DNA from: Rhodospirillaceae bacterium
GTDB taxonomy: Bacteria > Pseudomonadota > Alphaproteobacteria > UBA8366 > Aestuariispiraceae
Length of the DNA stretch: 64,000 nt
NCBI GenBank assembly: GCA_002709955.1
Contig: PAQY01000007.1
Span: 186,001-250,000 of the forward strand
Direction of reading: 5' to 3'
Shown piece by piece: positions 35,631-45,236 of the stretch. Below the pieces are notes generated by a model, which worked only from the letters and a program-made list of their open reading frames with translations, was not told where the DNA came from and did not search any database. Numbering within the stretch: the stretch's first letter is position 1; each line of letters opens with the position of its first letter. A program made the position numbers and the translations under genes.

Positions 35631-36919
35631 TATACCTGCTTGCGAAAGCGCATGGCGAAGAATCCATCCATACCGCCTTTGTCAGCCCATAGACCGGGAT
35701 GACTGCGCATCCAGCCATCTTGTGTGGCAGCTTCTGGAATTTCTGGCACTTCTTCGGGCCGAATAGGGTCGGCTATCAGGCCGGGAACGCTTAGCGCGTG
35801 CCGGTACAGGGCCGGTCCTTCTGCCTGTTGCAGGGAACAAGTGGCGACCACCAGGCAGCCCCCAGGGGCCAGCATCTCTGTGGCCGCTGTGATCAGACGC
35901 TTTTGCAGGGCGGCCAATTTGGCGATGTCGGCAGGGCCCCGGCGCTGTGCAATTTCTGGATGGCGGCGCAGGGTGCCTGTGGCACTGCAGGGCGCATCCA
36001 GCAGAATTGCCGCGACCGGTTCTGTGGGGCGGTATTGGACCGCATCCGCCGTCACGATTTCTGCCGTCATGCCCAATCGGGTCAGGTTTTCCGACAGCCG
36101 GTTCAAACGCGGCTTGGATCTGTCCACCGCTGTAACCGTGGCACCCGCTGCAATCAACTGTGCGGTCTTTCCTCCAGGGGCGGCACACAGGTCCAGGACA
36201 TGCACGCCAGCGACATCGCCCAACAGGCGTGCCGGCAGGGTCGCGGCGACATCCTGTACCCACCAGGCCCCCTCAGCAAAGCCCGGTAATTGGGTGACAT
36301 CCGCGCTGTCCGCCAGGCGCAGGCTGGTCTGTGTCAGCTTTTGTGCGCCCAGAACATCAACCCAATGGTCTATATCGGTTTTGACGGTCAGGTCGGTTGC
36401 AGGCTCGATCCAATGGCCGCGGGCAATGGCGCGGGTGGTTTCTTCGCCATATTGCGCGATCCAGTCCTGCCACAGCCAGCCTGGCGTGTTCAGGCGCTCT
36501 GCATCCTGCACCGCCAGCAGGTCAGCCCCGTCGCGGGTGGCCCGGCGCAGCACGGCATTAATCAGGCCCGCCATGGAATCCAACCGCTCCAGTTTTGCCA
36601 GGGTCACGGCGGCATCTACGGCTGCATGGGCAGGCGTCTTCAGGAACAGCAAATGGACGATACCAATGCGCAGGATATTCAGCGCCCGTTGCGCGCGTCC
36701 CACCGGGGGGCGTTCCATATAGCCGCTGATCAGGGAATCGATCTGGCCCATATGTCGCAGGACGGTCAGCACGGTCAGGCGGGCAAATCCGCGATCACGG
36801 GGTTCAAGGTCGCGCATGGATACGGATTCAGCGATGGCCTCTTCCAGGGTGCGGTCGCGCTCCAACACAGCTTCTAACAGCGCCATGCTGGCGCGGCGGG
36901 CGGGTAGGCCGTCGCTCAT
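35630..36919 (-). CDS. rsmB: 16S rRNA m5C967 methyltransferase RsmB
   Basis: RsmB methylates C967 of 16S rRNA using SAM. The 429 residues have an N-terminal NusB-like RNA-binding domain (ARRASMALLEAVLERD... through GLINAVLRRATRDG) and a C-terminal methyltransferase. The SAM motif is LDLCAAPGGKTAQLI, the catalytic Cys lies in DAPCSATGTLRRHPE, and the second Cys lies in VATCSLQQAEG. Its start overlaps the stop of the zincin gene by 4 bp (36916-36919). The stop codon abuts the 34-bp repeat array. A fmu/sun-type annotation is equivalent. Confidence 0.95.
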   Translation of the reverse strand: MSDGLPARRASMALLEAVLERDRTLEEAIAESVSMRDLEPRDRGFARLTVLTVLRHMGQIDSLISGYMERPPVGRAQRALNILRIGIVHLLFLKTPAHAAVDAAVTLAKLERLDSMAGLINAVLRRATRDGADLLAVQDAERLNTPGWLWQDWIAQYGEETTRAIARGHWIEPATDLTVKTDIDHWVDVLGAQKLTQTSLRLADSADVTQLPGFAEGAWWVQDVAATLPARLLGDVAGVHVLDLCAAPGGKTAQLIAAGATVTAVDRSKPRLNRLSENLTRLGMTAEIVTADAVQYRPTEPVAAILLDAPCSATGTLRRHPEIAQRRGPADIAKLAALQKRLITAATEMLAPGGCLVVATCSLQQAEGPALYRHALSVPGLIADPIRPEEVPEIPEAATQDGWMRSHPGLWADKGGMDGFFAMRFRKQV

Positions 36920-37305
36920 TCTTCATCCTCTATGGCTTGCATATCGTCATCGCTGAGACCGAAATGATGTCCGATCTCATGCACCAGCACGTGGCGCACT
37001 AGATTGTTCAGGTCTTCGCCTGTTTCCTGGCAAAAGTCCAGCATCGGCAATCGATACAGAAAAATCATGTCGATGTCCGGCTGTGGGTCCATCACGGATT
37101 TGGACGCCATATCGACCCCGTGATACAGTCCCAAGAGATCATAGGGCGATGCAAGCTCCAGCGCCTCAATGGTTTCTGCATCGGGTAAATCTTGCACCCG
37201 GAAGACGATATCCCCCAGATATTGGCGGAATTCTTCTGGAAGCTCATTCAGATGGCGTTGGGCGATCTCTTCAATTGCATCCAGGCTGATCATATGTTTG
37301 GTCAT
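36916..37305 (-). CDS. Zincin-like metallopeptidase-family protein (DUF1025 type)
   Basis: A small cytoplasmic protein of 129 residues with the zinc-binding motif [11 protein letters not shown] near the C-terminus. The usual N-terminal region [22 protein letters not shown] and the central [10 protein letters not shown] segment are also present. The family, formerly DUF1025, is common in alphaproteobacteria; its substrates are unknown. It is upstream of, and translationally coupled to, rsmB. It diverges from the pterin dehydratase gene, with a 51-bp space. Confidence 0.88.
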   Translation of the reverse strand: MTKHMISLDAIEEIAQRHLNELPEEFRQYLGDIVFRVQDLPDAETIEALELASPYDLLGLYHGVDMASKSVMDPQPDIDMIFLYRLPMLDFCQETGEDLNNLVRHVLVHEIGHHFGLSDDDMQAIEDEE

Positions 37306-37356
37306 GACCCTGATATACGGATGACACGCCTTTGGGGCGAGAGGGAGATGGCTTTT

Positions 37357-37656
37357 ATGATAAAAAAACTGAGTTTGGAAGAGCGCGAAGCACTTTTGGC
37401 AGAGCTATCGGATTGGTCGACAGTGCAGGACCGCGATGCGATTTCCAGGTCCTTTAAATTCAAATCGTTCAATCAGGCCTTTGGCTTTATGGCCCGCGTA
37501 GCGATGCAGGCGGAAAAGCTGGATCACCATCCGGAATGGTTCAATGTCTACAGCCGCGTGGATGTGACCCTGACCACCCATGACTGCGACGGCCTGTCAG
37601 AGCGCGATGCAAAACTGGCACGCTTCATGGACAAGGCCGCCGCGTCGATGGGGTGA
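37357..37656 (+). CDS. phhB: Pterin-4a-carbinolamine dehydratase
   Basis: PCD dehydrates 4a-hydroxytetrahydrobiopterin and recycles the pterin cofactor. The start at 37357 is set by GAGGGAG nine nt upstream and gives 99 residues. The longer open frame back to 37192 overlaps the divergent zincin gene and lacks support. The active-site signature [20 protein letters not shown] contains the conserved His-His and His residues. No phenylalanine hydroxylase gene is visible, so it may serve a molybdopterin or repair role, as suggested for other stand-alone members. Confidence 0.93.
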   Translation: MIKKLSLEEREALLAELSDWSTVQDRDAISRSFKFKSFNQAFGFMARVAMQAEKLDHHPEWFNVYSRVDVTLTTHDCDGLSERDAKLARFMDKAAASMG

Positions 37657-37674
37657 TGACTATCACCAAGGACA

Positions 37675-37778
37675 CTCACCCTGAGGAGCAAAGCGTCTCG
37701 AAGGGTGAACCCTCTGGAAGCGCCAAACCATGCTGCGCATCCTTCGAGACGGCGCGGTGTGCCTCCTCAGGATGAGTG
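37675..37778. repeat. Long imperfect palindromic repeat (alphaproteobacterial intergenic type)
   Basis: The segment runs from CTCACCCTGAGGAGC through GTCTCGAAGGGTG, then CATCCTTCGAGAC, to GCCTCCTCAGGATGAGTG. The outer parts (CACCCTGAGGAG/CTCCTCAGGATGAG) and inner parts (GTCTCGAAGG/CCTTCGAGAC) pair to a cruciform-like stem. This type of element is widely dispersed in alphaproteobacterial intergenic DNA. It sits between convergent phhB and hutU and may help end both transcripts. Confidence 0.8.
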
Positions 37779-37814
37779 GGTGCAGAGGTATCGTCATTAG
37801 GCGCGATGGTGGCG

Positions 37815-39500
37815 TCAGTTCCCCAGAATGCCCGGCAGGCGCAGGCCGTTTTCCTTAGCGCAATCAATTGCGATATCGTATCCGGCATCGGCGTGACGCA
37901 TGACGCCGGTGGCGGGATCGTTCCATAAGACACGGTCAATGCGCCGGGCGGCGTCTTCGCTGCCGTCACAGCAGATAACCATCCCGGAATGCTGACTGAA
38001 CCCCATGCCAACACCGCCGCCATGATGTAGGGACACCCAGGTCGCGCCGGACGCACAGTTCAGCAGCGCATTCAGCAAGGGCCAGTCGGAAACGGCGTCT
38101 GAGCCATCCTTCATGGATTCTGTTTCCCGGTTCGGGCTGGCGACAGAGCCACTGTCCAGATGATCGCGACCGATCACGACCGGGGCTTTTAACTCCCCAG
38201 AAGCAACCATTTCATTGAAGGCAAGACCCAGCCGGTGACGCTGACCCAGGCCGACCCAGCAGATGCGCGCGGGCAGGCCTTGGAAGGAGATTCGCTCGCG
38301 CGCCATATCCAACCATTGATGCAGATGGGCGTCATCCGGGATCAGTTCTTTTACCTTCTGATCGGTCTTATAGATGTCTTCCGGATCCCCGGACAGCGCG
38401 ACCCAGCGGAAGGGACCGACCCCGCGACAGAACAATGGGCGGATATAGGCAGGCACAAAGCCTGGAAAGTCGAAGGCATTTTTCAGGCCTTCTTCCTTGG
38501 CAACCTGACGGATATTATTGCCGTAATCCAGCGTTGGCACACCAGCGGCATGGAATTTCAGCATCGCTTCGACATGGACACGCATGGATGCGCGCGCAGC
38601 TTTTTCCACGGCGGCAGGATCGCTTTCGCGCTTTTCCTTCCACTGTGCCATCGTCCAGCCCTGTGGCAGATAGCCGTTGATCGGATCATGGGCGGACGTC
38701 TGATCGGTGACGATATCTGGACGGATGCCCCGGTTTGCCAGTTCCGTGAAGACATCAGCCGCGTTGCCCAGAAGGCCAACCGATTTTGCCTCCCCCGCCT
38801 TGGTCCAGCGGTCGATCACCTCCAGGGCTTCATCAATCGTATCGGCGCGTTCGTCGACATATCGGGTACGCAGGCGGAAATCGATGGAGTCTGGATTGCA
38901 TTCCACCGCCAGACAACAGGCCCCTGCCATCACGGCGGCCAATGGCTGTGCGCCGCCCATGCCACCCAGGCCACCGGTCAGGACCCATTTGCCGGTCAGA
39001 TTGCCATCATAATGCTGACGGCCCGCCTCAGCGAAGGTTTCATAGGTGCCCTGCACAATGCCCTGGGTTCCAATGTAAATCCAGGACCCGGCGGTCATCT
39101 GCCCGTACATCATCAGACCGACCTTATCCAACTTGTTGAAATGCTCCCAGGTTGCCCAATGGGGCACCAGATTAGAATTGGCGATCAACACGCGCGGCGC
39201 ATCCTTATGGGTGCGAAAGACACCAACCGGCTTGCCGGACTGAACCAGCAGGGTTTCTTCCTCCCCCAATGTTTTCAGGGTTGCGGTGATGGAATCAAAA
39301 TCAGCCCAGGTGCGGGCCGCCCGACCAATGCCGCCATAGACGACCAGTTCATTGGGGTTTTCTGCAACATCCGGGTCCAGATTGTTCATCAGCATGCGAT
39401 AGGGGGCTTCGGTCATCCAGGACTTACAGGATAATTCCGATCCATGGGGCGCGCGGATCGTGCGGATGTTGTGGCGGGGATTTGATTTCACATCAGACAT
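37815..39500 (-). CDS. hutU: Urocanate hydratase
   Basis: HutU converts urocanate to imidazolonepropionate using tightly bound NAD. The 561 residues match the family length. Signatures include [11 protein letters not shown] near the N-terminus, [14 protein letters not shown] for NAD binding and the C-terminal [18 protein letters not shown] with the conserved catalytic region. SD AGAGGA precedes the ATG. It is the third gene of hutI-hutH-hutU, 11 bp after hutH. Confidence 0.97.
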   Translation of the reverse strand: MSDVKSNPRHNIRTIRAPHGSELSCKSWMTEAPYRMLMNNLDPDVAENPNELVVYGGIGRAARTWADFDSITATLKTLGEEETLLVQSGKPVGVFRTHKDAPRVLIANSNLVPHWATWEHFNKLDKVGLMMYGQMTAGSWIYIGTQGIVQGTYETFAEAGRQHYDGNLTGKWVLTGGLGGMGGAQPLAAVMAGACCLAVECNPDSIDFRLRTRYVDERADTIDEALEVIDRWTKAGEAKSVGLLGNAADVFTELANRGIRPDIVTDQTSAHDPINGYLPQGWTMAQWKEKRESDPAAVEKAARASMRVHVEAMLKFHAAGVPTLDYGNNIRQVAKEEGLKNAFDFPGFVPAYIRPLFCRGVGPFRWVALSGDPEDIYKTDQKVKELIPDDAHLHQWLDMARERISFQGLPARICWVGLGQRHRLGLAFNEMVASGELKAPVVIGRDHLDSGSVASPNRETESMKDGSDAVSDWPLLNALLNCASGATWVSLHHGGGVGMGFSQHSGMVICCDGSEDAARRIDRVLWNDPATGVMRHADAGYDIAIDCAKENGLRLPGILGN

Positions 39501-39511
39501 GGTCGGTCCTC

Positions 39512-41074
39512 TTAAGAAAGCGTTTCGGTCAGCAGGGGGAAGATATCGCGGCCGGCGGCACGGACCGGCGCGCCGGAGCGGACAAGTTCGGCAGCCTTGA
39601 TTAAATCAGGTGACATGTACCGGTCTTCACCCAATGTTGGCACGACAGCGCGTATGCTCTCCATAACCGCGGTCAGGCGGGGACTGGTCGTTAAGGGCGC
39701 ACGGAATTCAACGCCCTGAGCCGCCATCAGTAATTCAATGCCGACAATCTGTTCCAGATTGCGATTCATATCGATCAACCGCCTTGCCCCATGACAGGCC
39801 ATGGAGACATGATCTTCCTGATTGGCACTGGTCGGCGTTGAATCGGTGGAGGTCGGGTTGGCCCGCTGTTTGTTTTCTGAATACAGCGCCGCAGCGGTGA
39901 CCTCGGCGATCATAAAGCCCGAATTGACCCCTGGATCAGGGGTCAGAAAGGGTGGCAGGCCAAAGTTCAGGGCTGGATCGACCAGCATGGCAATCCGTCT
40001 TTCGGTGATGGAGCCAACTTCCGCAATGACCAGGGCCAGTTGATCTGCTGCAAAGGCAACCGGTTCTGCATGGAAATTCCCGCCCGAGACAATGCCTGCC
40101 CCATCGCTGAGGATCAGCGGGTTGTCGGTCACTGCATTGGCTTCAATCGTCAATGTACGCGTACAGGTCCGCAGCAAGTCCAGGCACGCGCCCATGACTT
40201 GTGGCTGACAGCGAATGCAATAGGGGTCCTGCACCCGCTCGTCATCGATCATATGGCTGTCTCGGATGGCGCTGCCTTCCATCAATTGCCGCAGGTTATG
40301 GGCGGAATCGATCTGTCCATGATGCCCGCGCAGGCTATGAATCTCTGGATGAAACGGCGCGCTGGACCCCATTGCAGCATCGGTGGACAAGGCTCCAGAG
40401 GCCAGCGCTGCACGGAAGGAGCGATGCGCGTCGAAAAGACCAGCCAGCGCCAATGCGGTTGAAACCTGTGTCCCGTTGATCAGCGCCAGGCCCTCTTTCG
40501 GGCCCAGTTCGGTCGCAGTCAGGCCAGCCTTTTGCAGGGCTGCCCCGCCCGGCATGCGCTCCCCTTGATAGACCGCTTCGCCTTCACCAATCATCACGGC
40601 ACTCATATGCGCCAGGGGGGCCAGATCGCCGCTGGCCCCGACGGAGCCCTGACCTGGGATTACAGGCGTGACCCCTGCGCGCAGCATATCCTGCAACAGA
40701 GTGATCAGTTCCCACCGCACCCCGGAAGCCCCGCGTCCCAAAGAGATCAACTTCAGGGACATGATCAGGCGCACAATTGGCTCTGCCAGGGGTTCCCCCA
40801 CGCCGCTGGCATGGGACAGGATCAGATTGCGCTGTAGGCGCTTTGTATCAGCGGGCGCGATGCGCTTCTGGGCCAGTTTTCCGAAACCCGTATTGACGCC
40901 ATAGACCGGGTCCTTGCCGTTGGCCGCGGCCATCACAATGTCGGACGCCGCCTGAACCTTTGCCTGACAGGACGGGTCCAGTTCTACCGAAATGCCGTCA
41001 CGATAGATTTTGCGCAGTGTGCCAATCCCGACCTTTCCAGGCATCAGCGTCAGCGGGCTTGCAGATTGGGTCAT
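39512..41074 (-). CDS. hutH: Histidine ammonia-lyase
   Basis: HutH removes ammonia from histidine to give urocanate. The 520 residues contain the Ala-Ser-Gly triad that cyclises to the MIO electrophile in [15 protein letters not shown]. The active-site Tyr lies in [11 protein letters not shown], and [14 protein letters not shown] also fits. The C-terminal tetramer region [10 protein letters not shown] is intact. It overlaps the hutI stop by 4 bp (41071-41074), and hutU follows 11 bp later. Confidence 0.97.
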   Translation of the reverse strand: MTQSASPLTLMPGKVGIGTLRKIYRDGISVELDPSCQAKVQAASDIVMAAANGKDPVYGVNTGFGKLAQKRIAPADTKRLQRNLILSHASGVGEPLAEPIVRLIMSLKLISLGRGASGVRWELITLLQDMLRAGVTPVIPGQGSVGASGDLAPLAHMSAVMIGEGEAVYQGERMPGGAALQKAGLTATELGPKEGLALINGTQVSTALALAGLFDAHRSFRAALASGALSTDAAMGSSAPFHPEIHSLRGHHGQIDSAHNLRQLMEGSAIRDSHMIDDERVQDPYCIRCQPQVMGACLDLLRTCTRTLTIEANAVTDNPLILSDGAGIVSGGNFHAEPVAFAADQLALVIAEVGSITERRIAMLVDPALNFGLPPFLTPDPGVNSGFMIAEVTAAALYSENKQRANPTSTDSTPTSANQEDHVSMACHGARRLIDMNRNLEQIVGIELLMAAQGVEFRAPLTTSPRLTAVMESIRAVVPTLGEDRYMSPDLIKAAELVRSGAPVRAAGRDIFPLLTETLS

Positions 41075-42288
41075 GCGTCATCTCCATAAAAGCGACGGAT
41101 TAAAGGATTGTAACCTTGGCGGTAGGCCAGTTCTCCGGGACTTTCGACATCCCACAGGGCAATATCTGCTCGCTTGCCCGCTTCTAGCGTGCCGCGATCT
41201 TCCAGTTTGCCCAGCGCCAGGGCACCATTGCGGGTTAGGCCAACCAGGGCTTCTTCCGGCGTCATGCGAAACAGGGTGCATGCCATATTCATCGCCAAAA
41301 GGGGGGAGAAGAGCGGTGATGACCCTGGATTACAGTCGGTTGCAATCGCAATCGGGACCCCGGCCTCTCGCAATTCTTGCAGCGGCGGCAACTTAGTTTC
41401 ACGCAGGGTATAGAAGGCCCCGGGTAAGATCACCGCAGCGGTGCCAGCGGCCGCCATGGCCGATACGCCCGCCTGATCCAGATATTCCAGATGATCTGCC
41501 GACAGTGCCTTGAACCCAGCGGCCAGGGCAGCCCCCCCCAAATTAGACAATTGTTCAGCGTGCAGTTTCACGGGAATGCCCAGCGCCGCCGCCTTTTCAA
41601 AGACGCGGCTGACCTGAACGGCATCAAAGGCGATATTCTCGCAGAAGGCATCGACCGCATCGACCAGCCCCTCCGCATGGGCGGCGGGCAGTATTTCGGT
41701 GCAGATCCAGTCGATATACCCATCCGCATTGCCCTTGTATTCCGGGGGAATGGCATGGGCGGCCAGGAAGGTGGTCACGACATCAATCGGACATTCCAGG
41801 CCCAGACGGCGGGCGACCCGGAGCATCTTTAATTCGGTTTCCAGGTCCAGCCCATAACCGGATTTGATTTCAATCGTGCCGGTGCCTTCATCAATGAAGG
41901 AATGAATGCGCGGCAGGGCGGCTTCGAATAAGGCTTCTTCGCTGGCAGCACGGGTTGCGGTGACGGTGGACAGGATGCCGCCGCCCGCCTTTGCGATTTC
42001 GGCATAACTTGCCCCGTTCAGGCGCAGTTCAAATTCTTTCGCCCGGTTCCCGCCATAGACCAGATGGGTATGGCAATCGATCAAAGCGGGGGTGGCGACC
42101 GCACCGCCACAGTCTTCATGCTCCCAGCCTTTAAAGTCGTCCGGCAGCAAGCCTTTGGGCCCAGCATACAAGATCCGCCCGCCCTCCAAGACGATGGCCC
42201 CATCCTCTACCAAGCCATAGGGCGCATTGCCTGCGACCATTGTGGCAAGGGTCAGGTTGGTCAGCACAAGGGCGGTGTCGCGGGTCAT
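41071..42288 (-). CDS. hutI: Imidazolonepropionase
   Basis: HutI hydrolyses imidazolonepropionate to formimidoylglutamate. It is a 405-residue amidohydrolase-superfamily enzyme. Metal ligands are [16 protein letters not shown] near the N-terminus and later His residues in [22 protein letters not shown] and the Asp in [14 protein letters not shown] lies nine nt before the ATG at 42288. It is the first gene of the hutIHU operon and diverges from hutF across a 102-bp region with dyad symmetry. Confidence 0.96.
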   Translation of the reverse strand: MTRDTALVLTNLTLATMVAGNAPYGLVEDGAIVLEGGRILYAGPKGLLPDDFKGWEHEDCGGAVATPALIDCHTHLVYGGNRAKEFELRLNGASYAEIAKAGGGILSTVTATRAASEEALFEAALPRIHSFIDEGTGTIEIKSGYGLDLETELKMLRVARRLGLECPIDVVTTFLAAHAIPPEYKGNADGYIDWICTEILPAAHAEGLVDAVDAFCENIAFDAVQVSRVFEKAAALGIPVKLHAEQLSNLGGAALAAGFKALSADHLEYLDQAGVSAMAAAGTAAVILPGAFYTLRETKLPPLQELREAGVPIAIATDCNPGSSPLFSPLLAMNMACTLFRMTPEEALVGLTRNGALALGKLEDRGTLEAGKRADIALWDVESPGELAYRQGYNPLIRRFYGDDA

Positions 42289-42336
42289 TGGCGCGGGCTC
42301 CTGAATTGGCGGTATGGACTTGCGTTAAGTGCTGAA

Positions 42337-42378
42337 AATTATGTATATGGTTATAAGGTTATTTGTCCAGACATAATT
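42337..42378. promoter_or_regulatory. Candidate HutC operator region between hutI and hutF
   Basis: Perfect 8-bp arms AATTATGT (42337-42344) and ACATAATT (42371-42378) enclose 26 bp. Within them lie ATGTATATGG and TTGTCCAGACATAA; the latter has TGTC/GACA dyad symmetry like GntR/HutC-family sites. The position, immediately upstream of the hutF ribosome-binding site and 48 bp from hutI, suits coordinated repression of both arms by HutC. The exact operator is inferred. Confidence 0.55.
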
Positions 42379-42390
42379 GGAGAGAATTTG

Positions 42391-43755
42391 ATGACTGCGC
42401 TGTTTGCCGATTGGGCGCTGTTGCCACAGGGATGGCGCGCGAATGTGCGGGTACAGATTGATCCCGCTGGGCGCATTGCCTCTGTTTCAACCGACAGCCA
42501 TGCGCAAACCGGCGATATGCGCCTTGCCAACCGCCTGCTGGTCCCGGCACTCAGCAATCTGCATTCCCATGCCTTTCAACGCGCCATGGCCGGGCATGCT
42601 GAAAAGAAAGCCAGTGGAGAGGATTCGTTCTGGACCTGGCGGGAGGCGATGTATGGCTTTCTGGGGCAATTGACGCCTGAGGATGTGGAGGCGATTGCGG
42701 CCTTCGCCTATATGGAAATGCTGGAAGCTGGATTCTCCGCAATCGGGGAGTTTCACTATTTGCATCACCGCCCTGATGGCGGTTCCTATGATGACCCGGC
42801 GGAGATGGCCCAGCGCATCATTGCCGCCGCGCAGACCAGTGGGATCGGCATGTCGTTGCTGCCGGTCCTGTATGCGCAAGGGGGCGTGGATGGTCGCGCC
42901 CTGAATGACCGCCAGCGGCGGTTTGGCTGTGATCTGGACCGCTATGCCACGCTTCATGGGGCCATTAAGCTTTCGGCGGCGGATTCTGTCCTGGGTGTTG
43001 CGGCCCATAGCCTACGGGCAGTGCCACCGGCTATGCTGACCCCGCTTGCATCGGATTTTGGCGGGGGACCTGTCCATATCCATATTGCAGAACAAGTCGC
43101 CGAAGTCGCAGATGTCCAGGCCGCCTATGGCGCGCGGCCGGTTGCCTGGTTGCTGGACAATGCGGATGTCGATCCCCGCTGGTGTTTGGTCCATGCCACC
43201 CATATGCAGCCGGAAGAGACCGTCGCCTTTGCCAAGACTGGCGCGGTGGCGGGCCTGTGCCCGATAACCGAAGGCAATCTGGGGGATGGCATATTCGATG
43301 GGCGGCGCTTCCTGGAAGCAGGCGGGCGCTATGGCATTGGCAGTGACTCCAATGTCCGAATTGATCTGACGGAGGAATTGCGGGTGCTGGAATACAGCCA
43401 ACGGTTCCAGGACCGCCATCGAACTGTGATGCGCCGCGACCCCGGTTCCGTTGGTCAGGCCCTGTATCAGGCTGCTTCAGACGGCGGGGCACAGGCCCTT
43501 GGGCGGCAGGCCGGGCGCATTGAACCGGGAGCGTGGGCAGATCTGACTGCGTTGGAGGCGGATGAGATTCTGCCCTTCGTGCCGGGCCATCAGGAATGGC
43601 TGGATCACTATGTCTTTGTCGCTGGTGATCGGGCGGTTCGGACGGTCTGGTCTGCGGGGCGGATGATGGTGCAGGACGGGCGGCATATTCACCGCACGAA
43701 AATTGCCCACGCGTTTAAAGAAACCGTTGCCCATTTGATGGAAGGGGGGCGTTGA
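42391..43755 (+). CDS. hutF: Formimidoylglutamate deiminase
   Basis: HutF deiminates N-formimidoyl-L-glutamate to N-formylglutamate, which marks the five-step histidine route. The start at 42391 has GGAGAG six nt upstream and gives 454 residues; the longer open frame to 42064 overlaps hutI. Amidohydrolase metal residues are seen in SNLHSHAFQRAMAG, HIAEQVAEV, CLVHATHMQPEE and GSDSNVRIDLTEELR. The stop codon overlaps the ATG of hutC. HutG (formylglutamate deformylase), needed for the next step, is not in the window. Confidence 0.95.
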   Translation: MTALFADWALLPQGWRANVRVQIDPAGRIASVSTDSHAQTGDMRLANRLLVPALSNLHSHAFQRAMAGHAEKKASGEDSFWTWREAMYGFLGQLTPEDVEAIAAFAYMEMLEAGFSAIGEFHYLHHRPDGGSYDDPAEMAQRIIAAAQTSGIGMSLLPVLYAQGGVDGRALNDRQRRFGCDLDRYATLHGAIKLSAADSVLGVAAHSLRAVPPAMLTPLASDFGGGPVHIHIAEQVAEVADVQAAYGARPVAWLLDNADVDPRWCLVHATHMQPEETVAFAKTGAVAGLCPITEGNLGDGIFDGRRFLEAGGRYGIGSDSNVRIDLTEELRVLEYSQRFQDRHRTVMRRDPGSVGQALYQAASDGGAQALGRQAGRIEPGAWADLTALEADEILPFVPGHQEWLDHYVFVAGDRAVRTVWSAGRMMVQDGRHIHRTKIAHAFKETVAHLMEGGR

Positions 43756-44462
43756 TGCCAGACCCAGCCCCCTATCAGCGGATAAAGGATACGCTGCTGG
43801 AACGCGTCCATTCCGGCCTCTGGCAGCCTGGGGATTCAATCCCGGGGGAGCAACAATTGGCGCTGGACTTCAATTGTGCCAGGTCCACCGTGCACCGTGC
43901 CCTGCGGGAACTGGCGGAAGAGGGGGTGCTGGAGCGGAAACGCAAGACAGGGACCCGCGTCGCCTATCCGACCGGGCGCAGTTTGGCGCTGGATATCTCG
44001 CTGGTCGAAGATGAGATCAAGGCGACCGGGGCCAGTTATCAATATCAATTGCTGGAACGCAAATTGGCTCCTTTGCCTCCGACAGTCGCAGCGCATTTGA
44101 ACCGTGCCCCTGGAGAGGAGGCCCTGCATCTGTTGTGCCTGCATTATGCGGATCGTCACCCCTATCAGCTGGAAGATCGCTGGATTGATCCCCAGACCGT
44201 CCCAGAAGCACGGGAGGAAGGATTCGATAAGATCGGGCCCAATCCGTGGCTGCTGAGAAACGTTCCCTGGACCGAGGCGGAACATGTGATTTCCGCCGAT
44301 CTCGCCACCGGAGCTGTCGCATCGGCGCTGGGCCTTAAAGAGGGGGAGCCGATCTTGATTGTCGAGCGCCGCACCTGGAACGCCAAGGGCCCGGTCACAA
44401 CGGTCCGTTTCCACCATCCAGGCCGAACCCACCGCCTGCGCAGCGCGTTTGCGCCCCGTTAG
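43755..44462 (+). CDS. hutC: HutC-family (GntR) histidine utilisation repressor
   Basis: HutC represses hut genes and is released by urocanate. The 235 residues have a GntR-type winged helix (QRIKDTLLERVHSGLWQPGD, then GEQQLALDFNCARSTVHRAL) and a C-terminal UTRA ligand-binding domain ending VTTVRFHHPGRTHRLRS. The ATG at 43755 shares its first base with the hutF TGA, so the two are translationally coupled. The expected targets are the divergent hutI/hutF promoters (dyad at 42337-42378). Confidence 0.94.
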   Translation: MPDPAPYQRIKDTLLERVHSGLWQPGDSIPGEQQLALDFNCARSTVHRALRELAEEGVLERKRKTGTRVAYPTGRSLALDISLVEDEIKATGASYQYQLLERKLAPLPPTVAAHLNRAPGEEALHLLCLHYADRHPYQLEDRWIDPQTVPEAREEGFDKIGPNPWLLRNVPWTEAEHVISADLATGAVASALGLKEGEPILIVERRTWNAKGPVTTVRFHHPGRTHRLRSAFAPR

Positions 44463-45026
44463 ATGATGACCCGCGCTGAAACAACCATAGTCCTTCTTAA
44501 TGGCCCGGGGAGCGTTGGTAAGAGTTCCATCGCGCGTGCCCTTCAAGCCATCACTCAGCGTCCCATGTTACATGTCGCGATGGATTCTTTTCTGGATATG
44601 ATCCCGGAACGCTATTTAGGGCATCCAGAAGGCTTGGTTTTTAAATCGGTATTGAAGGATGGTTACCCTGCTACGGAGATAACGTCTGGGCCGGTTGTTG
44701 CCCGTACATTGCATGGAATGCGCGGGGCCGTTGCCGCGCTGGCCTACGCTGGCAATGATTTGATCGTGGATGACGTTCTGTTGGGCAATGAGATTTCTGA
44801 ATACAATGAGATTCTCGCCCCTTATCGTTTCCTAAAAGTCGGAATAACAGCGCCGGTAGAGGTTTTGGAACAACGGGAGCGCGATCGTGGTGATCGAGAA
44901 ATTGGCCTCGCACGAACGCAAGTTGATATTGTCCATAGGGGCATTGAATACGATCTTATGATTGATAGTCAGCAAACTGGCCTTGAAGACTGCGCTCGCC
45001 TTATCTGCGAGAAATTCGATCTTTGA
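44463..45026 (+). CDS. Chloramphenicol phosphotransferase-like P-loop kinase
   Basis: A small kinase-like protein of 187 residues starting directly after the hutC stop codon. The Walker A motif GPGSVGKSS lies at residues 14-22. The acid segment HVAMDSFLDMIP and LIVDDVLLGNE fit the CPT-like family, as does the lid-type sequence EQRERDRGDREIGLARTQ. CPT itself phosphorylates chloramphenicol, but most family members are of unknown substrate, so no resistance claim is made. Sequence from here on is more AT-rich than hut. It may be cotranscribed with hutF-hutC or be a later insertion. Confidence 0.82.
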   Translation: MMTRAETTIVLLNGPGSVGKSSIARALQAITQRPMLHVAMDSFLDMIPERYLGHPEGLVFKSVLKDGYPATEITSGPVVARTLHGMRGAVAALAYAGNDLIVDDVLLGNEISEYNEILAPYRFLKVGITAPVEVLEQRERDRGDREIGLARTQVDIVHRGIEYDLMIDSQQTGLEDCARLICEKFDL

Positions 45027-45236
45027 TTTATGCCTGTGATCGATGCAGTGCTGACGGTCCAACCTCTTCGAAACGCGCCTTTCGCTTAAAACCTCTTGGA
45101 TCAGTCGCGCTTTCCTGCGTCGTTAGCTGATAGAAAACATTCGTATTCATATATCTTAATAATTGTGGTATTTTAATCTAAGTTGTATTATCAAAAATAA
45201 AAAAACCTTAAATAAGTTTCGCATTGGGAGGGCGTC
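45027..45236. other. AT-rich intergenic segment before the alpha/beta hydrolase gene
   Basis: About 210 bp with no gene. The last 100 bp (from about 45135) are strongly AT-rich, with runs such as TATCAAAAATAAAAAAACC, unlike the surrounding DNA. It ends in GGGAGGGCGTC before the ATG at 45237. It probably holds the promoter of the next gene. Confidence 0.6.

Noticed and set aside
38235-39434. 399-codon plus-strand open frame
   Set aside because: It is antisense to hutU and His/Gln-rich in the manner of a shadow frame.
44463-45026. Chloramphenicol resistance gene
   Set aside because: Only fold-level similarity to CPT. Most members have other or unknown substrates, and there is no resistance context.
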